Assembly (NCBI GenBank): GCA_903904835.1
Contig: CAIVEI010000148.1
Span: forward strand, 1 to 37,725
Length of the DNA stretch: 37,725 nt
Direction of reading: 5' to 3'
Origin: an uncultured Schlesneria sp.
GTDB lineage: Bacteria; Planctomycetota; Planctomycetia; Planctomycetales; Planctomycetaceae
Positions 33,399-37,725 of the stretch are shown in pieces (position 1 is the stretch's first letter; each line of letters starts with the position of its first letter). Below the pieces are notes generated by a model. It made no database searches and was not told the origin of the DNA. It saw only the letters and a program-made list of their open reading frames with translations. The position numbers and the translations under genes are program-made.

Positions 33399-35153
33399 AT
33401 GAGTGATCTGCTTCAGCCTTTGCCGAAAAATGAGAAAATTGTTCCGGCGGTTATGGACATCGATCCGGACAAACGCGGAACGATTCGAGCGCTGGTCGAA
33501 GCTTTCGTATCTTTGTTTGTCGCAGTTCTCCTGTTCAGGACATTTGCGGCAGAAGGATATATGATCTCGACGGGATCAATGGCGCCGTGTCTATTGGGTT
33601 ATCACAAGCGGGTTGTCTGCCCCACCTGCGGCATCACATTTCCGTTTGGAACGGCCTACGATACGGATGAAGATCCTGATGCCGATGTCAGAATTACCGG
33701 TCGTAGTCGCGCGGTCTGCCCGAACTGCGGTCAGTCAGGAATTGACGTTTCAGACGTCCCTCGAAATCATGGGGATCAACTGCTTGTCAACAAACAGGCT
33801 TACCTCTATCAGTCACCAAAGCGGTGGGATATCATCGTTTTTCGAAATCCAGGACGCCCAACGGAAGCCTACGTCAAACGCCTCGTCGGATTGCCAGGTG
33901 AACGAATTCAGATCGTTGGCGGCGATGTCGTCATCAACGGCCAATTGGCCCGCAAGAATTATTCCGAGCAGTTGGCCACTCGAATTCTTGTTCACGATCA
34001 TGATCGCCGTCCCTCTGACGACGATACGTTTCGGCTTCACTGGGAAGCGGTCAATTTAGAGAATGTCCGTGCGGATCGGTCCGCTTCGGCATCGTGGATT
34101 GGCAAGTCATCCTCGTTCAGCCTGCATGGTCGCGACGTCAGGCGACCCGATAAAGAGCCGATCGTCTGGGTCGAATACCACCACTGGATTCGTTCCGGAG
34201 GGATGCATGACACGACGGTGCCGCTTTCTCATTGGCCGGAAGAAGTCAATTCAACGGTGATTCCGACCGCAGGTCTGCGCTTCGAACCGAAGAAAGGTGA
34301 GTTCAGTGTCACAGGGGCTTTACCAGCGAATGCTGCAAGAAAACTATTTGACTCGACCGACGACGACGCATTCCGTAATGCGGTTCTGGAACTCTATGAA
34401 GCGTCACACATCGTCACCGTCACTGACGAGTACGGCTACAATCCAAGTGATGAATCTGGCGCACCTAATGCTGTTCGTGATCTGATGTTTTCGATGAATG
34501 TGGAAATGAAGGGGGGGGCGGGCGAATTCATTATTGAAATGACCAATGGCGCAATGGTTTTTGACGTCGTCTTCGATGCGGTTCGACGGGAAATCTATTT
34601 ATATGCCGAGCCACTACCCGAGGGGATGTCGTTAAACTCAGATTTGATGGGAGCCGGGCCGAATTCAGAGCCGGTTGTCTCAACTCCGTTACCTAACAAG
34701 TTGATGGAGAAGGGGGGGCAGATTGAGGTTTCATTAATTGACAAGCAGATTCTCGTCGCCATGGACGGCAAAGTCATTGTCGGGCCCTGGAAGTTTGAAA
34801 TCCCTTCAGGTGCTCAGGCTCCTCGGATTCCCGTTCGTTTTGGAGGACGAGGACTCGATATCAAGGTTAACGCTCTTAAGCTGTATCGCGATGTTTATTA
34901 CACGGATACTCGCAGCCGACACGCGGTCAATCGACCCTATGAATTGAACGCGGACGAATTCTTCGTCCTCGGTGACAACAGCCCTGTTTCACATGACAGC
35001 CGTCGTTGGGATAATCCGGTGGTCAACCGATCTCATCTGGTTGGAAAGCCATTCCTCGTCCACCTCCCTTCTAAACCGGGCAATCTTCGAGTAGGAAATC
35101 GTGAATTGCAACTACGACTTCCCGATTGGGAACGCATCCGATTCTTGCGATAA
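33399..35153 (+). CDS. lepB: Signal peptidase I with zinc-ribbon and large beta-rich insert
   Basis: This inner-membrane serine protease (584 residues) cleaves signal peptides. A helix at about 33-48 anchors it. S60 in ISTGSMAP is the nucleophile and K160 in AYVKRLVGLPGERI the general base; FFVLGDNSPVSHDSRRW near the C-terminus is the third conserved box. Between S60 and K160 it carries two CxxC pairs, CPTCG (C74, C77) and CPNCG (C107, C110), which form a probable zinc ribbon. After K160, a region of about 320 residues separates the family boxes; its last part (FIIEMTNGAMVFDVVFDAVR, VSLIDKQILVAMDGKVIVGP) looks like a LamG/DUF1080-like beta-sandwich. Typical bacterial SPase I has 200-325 residues. 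ATG 33399 gives the usual N-terminus; upstream codons are TTG/GTA/TTG. Confidence 0.9.
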   Translation: MSDLLQPLPKNEKIVPAVMDIDPDKRGTIRALVEAFVSLFVAVLLFRTFAAEGYMISTGSMAPCLLGYHKRVVCPTCGITFPFGTAYDTDEDPDADVRITGRSRAVCPNCGQSGIDVSDVPRNHGDQLLVNKQAYLYQSPKRWDIIVFRNPGRPTEAYVKRLVGLPGERIQIVGGDVVINGQLARKNYSEQLATRILVHDHDRRPSDDDTFRLHWEAVNLENVRADRSASASWIGKSSSFSLHGRDVRRPDKEPIVWVEYHHWIRSGGMHDTTVPLSHWPEEVNSTVIPTAGLRFEPKKGEFSVTGALPANAARKLFDSTDDDAFRNAVLELYEASHIVTVTDEYGYNPSDESGAPNAVRDLMFSMNVEMKGGAGEFIIEMTNGAMVFDVVFDAVRREIYLYAEPLPEGMSLNSDLMGAGPNSEPVVSTPLPNKLMEKGGQIEVSLIDKQILVAMDGKVIVGPWKFEIPSGAQAPRIPVRFGGRGLDIKVNALKLYRDVYYTDTRSRHAVNRPYELNADEFFVLGDNSPVSHDSRRWDNPVVNRSHLVGKPFLVHLPSKPGNLRVGNRELQLRLPDWERIRFLR

Positions 35154-35268
35154 CTTCCACGAGAAATGATTCTCTGGCAGTTTCTTCGTCGCTCGATGGG
35201 TTGAAGTTCTGGAATGGTGAGAGATGATTCACGGGTAACTTCGTTATTTCAATTTTCGAGCGTGGATT

Positions 35269-36264
35269 ATGTTCGACCCTCAATCGTTTACGACTGCACA
35301 ATTACCCGCCCCTTCAAATGACTTCACCTGCGATCAGACTTCTGAATGCTGCGCAGAAGATTCCCCAGCATCGCATGAGCAGCCGCGGACGGATGGGGCC
35401 GGCGAACCATGTCCGACCCCGTTAGTCTGGCAAGAAATTCGTGAGAAGTTCCTCCATGAAAGCACATCATGGGAATTTGTTCGGGGACCGCATCGGCTGA
35501 CAGGGCATACGTGGGGCGAGGGCCCTCCACTTTATTTTTTAAACAATTTTGCAGCGACTGCCGAACTTTTTTCCCTCGCGGCATGGCTGTTAAAAGACCA
35601 GTTTCGGTGCGTCGTCTACGACTCTGCCGCCGACGATCGACGAAGAATCGGTCGCGTGCGGCCGTCGATTACTGATTTCGCTGACGATTTATTTGCGATT
35701 GCTGATCAGCACGGTGATCAACGATTGTCGGTCTACGGTGCGGGCTTCGGTGCGGCAGTCGGATTGCAGGCCGCGATCAGCAATCCGCGACGCATTGACC
35801 GACTTGTGTTACAACATGGTTTCGCGTCTCGACGATTGTCCCTGTTTGAACGACTTCTGATGTCAGTCTGTTTGCGTTCCAGTCAGACGTTGAATCGAAT
35901 GCCCCAGCGCCGTCGGTTTCAAGCGGTTAATCACCAACCGTGGTTCCCTCCATTCGATCACTCTCGCTTCGAATTCCTGGTCGACAGCACCGGATCGCTC
36001 TATTTACAAGATCTGGCCCGACAAGCCTGGGCTGTGAATTCTTTCAATCTCGGTTCGAGACTATCCGAAATCGATTGCCCGGTTTTGTTACTTCGAACTG
36101 AGGGTGAGGGTCGCCTGTCAGCGCAATCGCAAGAAGTGCTCGAACGTCATTTGAAAAATCATAAGACAGAATGGATGCATTCTGCTGGTCAGCACCCGTG
36201 TCTCACACATCCGCATCGGGTCGCTAAGCTGGTAAAATCATTCTGCCTGTCTGAATCGAAATAA
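35269..36264 (+). CDS. Alpha/beta-hydrolase-fold protein, nucleophile replaced
   Basis: This 331-residue protein has the alpha/beta-hydrolase core after a low-complexity N-terminal 50 residues. The nucleophile elbow reads VYGAGFGAAVGL, so G157-A-G159-F-G161 stands where active members have G-x-S-x-G; the serine is glycine (codon GGC). The late histidine is present (GQHPCLTHPHRV, H309), and the acid position is uncertain (RTEGEGRLS). A classical hydrolase activity is therefore doubtful. It may be a non-catalytic or altered enzyme. The Shine-Dalgarno is weak. It lies 115 bases downstream of signal peptidase I on the same strand. Confidence 0.75.
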   Translation: MFDPQSFTTAQLPAPSNDFTCDQTSECCAEDSPASHEQPRTDGAGEPCPTPLVWQEIREKFLHESTSWEFVRGPHRLTGHTWGEGPPLYFLNNFAATAELFSLAAWLLKDQFRCVVYDSAADDRRRIGRVRPSITDFADDLFAIADQHGDQRLSVYGAGFGAAVGLQAAISNPRRIDRLVLQHGFASRRLSLFERLLMSVCLRSSQTLNRMPQRRRFQAVNHQPWFPPFDHSRFEFLVDSTGSLYLQDLARQAWAVNSFNLGSRLSEIDCPVLLLRTEGEGRLSAQSQEVLERHLKNHKTEWMHSAGQHPCLTHPHRVAKLVKSFCLSESK

Positions 36265-36423
36265 AGCCAATAAAGCTTCCGAACCCGCGCCAAAGGAAGA
36301 CATCAGCTTTTTGTTATTCCAGATCAAGGTTCAGGAAATCGGTTAGCTTCCGGCCAGGATTGTTTCTTGCAGACGACTCGATAATCGATCAGTAACATTC
36401 CATGCGAAAACTGAGAGGGAAAA

Positions 36424-37167
36424 ATGTCTGTGGAACTTCCATTGCCGCTTGATGTACTTGCCGTTGGCGCGCATCCTGACGACGTTGAGATCGCCGTCGG
36501 CGGAACACTGGCGAGCCTCGTCAAACAGGGATATCGCGTTGGGATTTGCGATCTGACAAATGGTGAACCAACTCCAGCAAGCCCCGGCCCCGCGACGCGA
36601 CTTGCAGAAGCGGCAGAAGCGGCGCGAATTCTGGGAGTTCATATGCGTGAAACGCTGACGCTTCCCAATCGCTGTCTGTTTGACTCGTTCGCTTCCCGGA
36701 TTGCACTCGCGCGTGTGATTCGCCGATGGCGCCCGCAAATTGTGATGGGAATTGCTGGTAAGACTCCTATGGCATCCCCGGACCATTGGCAGGCGATGCA
36801 AATTACCGACGCGGCGGTCTTCTATAGTCGACTTTCAAAATGGGACGACGAGTTCGCCGATTTGAAGGTGCACACTGTGAAAAAACAACTTTGGTATCCG
36901 CTGGGACTTGCAACGCTCGATCAGCCGGAAATGACGGGACGATTTATCGTGGATATTTCCGCCACACTCGACGTAAAACTTGATTCAATCAGAGCCTACC
37001 AAACGCAGTTTCCTCCCAGTAAAGATCGCGTTTTCCGACTTGTGGAAAGCCAAAATCGATTTTATGGGACCAGTGCTGGGTTCGAAGCAGGTGAAATGTT
37101 AATCAGCGCCACAACCTTGGGAATCCGGGATCTTGTGCAAACTCTCTGCCCGAAAACGACCGAGTAG
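36424..37167 (+). CDS. PIG-L family deacetylase, BshB1-like
   Basis: This zinc-dependent N-acetyl-sugar deacetylase has 247 residues. The metal motif is AVGAHPDD (H17, D20), and the third ligand is H121 in SPDHWQAM. The N-terminus [21 protein letters not shown] and the DLTNGEPTP loop are like BshB1, which deacetylates GlcNAc-malate during bacillithiol synthesis. The usual HPDH is SPDH here, but the final histidine is kept. No other bacillithiol genes are nearby, so the exact sugar is uncertain. GAGAGGG lies 5 bases before the ATG. The next gene is a PP2C phosphatase. Confidence 0.82.
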   Translation: MSVELPLPLDVLAVGAHPDDVEIAVGGTLASLVKQGYRVGICDLTNGEPTPASPGPATRLAEAAEAARILGVHMRETLTLPNRCLFDSFASRIALARVIRRWRPQIVMGIAGKTPMASPDHWQAMQITDAAVFYSRLSKWDDEFADLKVHTVKKQLWYPLGLATLDQPEMTGRFIVDISATLDVKLDSIRAYQTQFPPSKDRVFRLVESQNRFYGTSAGFEAGEMLISATTLGIRDLVQTLCPKTTE

Positions 37168-37332
37168 AGTAGTGTCGTGAAACCAGTTTTGCACAATGCA
37201 GGGCTTCCATTCTGCTTGAACGGTCGTAAACTCAATGTGAGTAAGAATTACATCTCCCTCATCGGCGCGGTTGGTCGATGAATCTCTGGTAAAAATCGCA
37301 GATTGACCTCATCGACAGTCAGGTAACGTATC

Positions 37333-37725
37333 ATGAAGTTGCGAGTCGGTTGGCTGAGTATCGTCGGAAAACGTGAAAACAACGAGGACGCGTACTATGT
37401 AGACCCGCGTGATCGTTTTTTTCTGGTTGCAGACGGAATGGGTGGCCAATCTGCCGGTGAGCGAGCCAGTGGTTTGGCCATGGAGTTTATTCCGCAGAAA
37501 CTGCAGGATATCGACTTTGAAAAATCATCCCCCGATCAGGCGACAAAAATTATCGATGACGCGATCACTCTCGCAAATTATGAGATCATGGCTCTAGGTG
37601 AGTTAGATCCAAAACTTAAGAATATGGGGACGACAATTACGTTCCTCGTTCAAGCTGCGGGAACGATGTTCATCGGCGGTGTTGGTGACAGTCGAGTTTA
37701 TCTGTTGAGAAGTAACAAACTTCAG
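37333..37725 (+). CDS. PP2C-family serine/threonine phosphatase, 5' part (truncated by the window)
   Basis: Only the first 131 codons are present; the frame is open to the window edge. It shows PP2C landmarks: RENNEDA (residues 14-20), VADGMGG (32-38) with the metal-binding aspartate, MGTTIT and GGVGDSRVYLLR. Such Stp1/PrpC-type enzymes dephosphorylate proteins and often oppose a Hanks-type kinase, which is not in view. AGGTAA lies 7 bases before the ATG. Confidence 0.9.
   Translation, partial: MKLRVGWLSIVGKRENNEDAYYVDPRDRFFLVADGMGGQSAGERASGLAMEFIPQKLQDIDFEKSSPDQATKIIDDAITLANYEIMALGELDPKLKNMGTTITFLVQAAGTMFIGGVGDSRVYLLRSNKLQ

Noticed and set aside
1-37725. CRISPR array, insertion sequence, prophage or defence island
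   Set aside because: I saw no regularly spaced repeats, transposase, integrase, phage structural gene or known defence protein; gene style is even across the window.

Overview
The window reads as chromosomal DNA of a planctomycete (Planctomycetales-like). I infer this from protein families that are typical of that phylum. They include a signal peptidase I with a very large insert, a membrane-anchored terpene-cyclase-fold protein, a large anti-sigma-like single-pass protein, PQQ-propeller and HEAT-repeat envelope proteins, a ThuA-domain protein, a tandem Hsp20 pair and a one-piece cytochrome b558 succinate dehydrogenase. Genes sit on both strands in short operons. I see no insertion sequences, prophage or CRISPR, so this is a core-like region.

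Layout. 0.3-3.3 kb: an MFS transporter diverges from an N,N-dimethylformamidase-like protein. 3.6-8.7 kb: four plus-strand genes, a polyprenol/dolichol-kinase-like membrane protein, an ABC ATPase and permease, and a TonB-like-anchored terpene-cyclase-fold protein. 8.7-11.1 kb (minus): two small heat-shock proteins and a PQQ-like propeller. 11.5-14.4 kb: a HEAT-repeat secreted protein, a small hypothetical protein and an atypical SDR. 14.7-18.4 kb: the sdhCAB operon. 18.4-22.3 kb (minus): a secreted protein of unknown function, a GH57 alpha-glucan enzyme and a TPR protein with a Cys/His tail. 22.4-25.6 kb (plus): a GT39-like membrane glycosyltransferase, parB and tRNA-Pro(TGG). 25.6-28.4 kb (minus): an FAD oxidoreductase-methyltransferase fusion and a ThuA protein. 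28.6-37.7 kb: an anti-sigma-like protein, a universal stress protein, a lipoprotein, signal peptidase I, an alpha/beta-hydrolase-fold protein, a PIG-L (BshB1-like) deacetylase and the 5' end of a PP2C phosphatase.

The most striking signal is at 25.4-27.5 kb. A canonical 16-bp parS site lies just downstream of parB, and further near-parS sequences run through and beyond the next gene. This is a chromosome-segregation centromere, so the window probably lies near the replication origin. The gene lying inside this cluster encodes an apparent two-domain enzyme for the last steps of wobble-uridine (mnm5(s2)U34) tRNA modification. It joins an MnmC(o)-like FAD oxidase to an MnmM/YtqB-type methyltransferase, instead of the classical MnmC methyltransferase domain.

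Several proteins have lost or changed catalytic signatures. The alpha/beta hydrolase has Gly at the nucleophile position, the SDR lacks YxxxK, and the terpene-cyclase fold shows no DxDD. Start codons were chosen from Shine-Dalgarno spacing and family N-termini, so several differ from the longest open frame.
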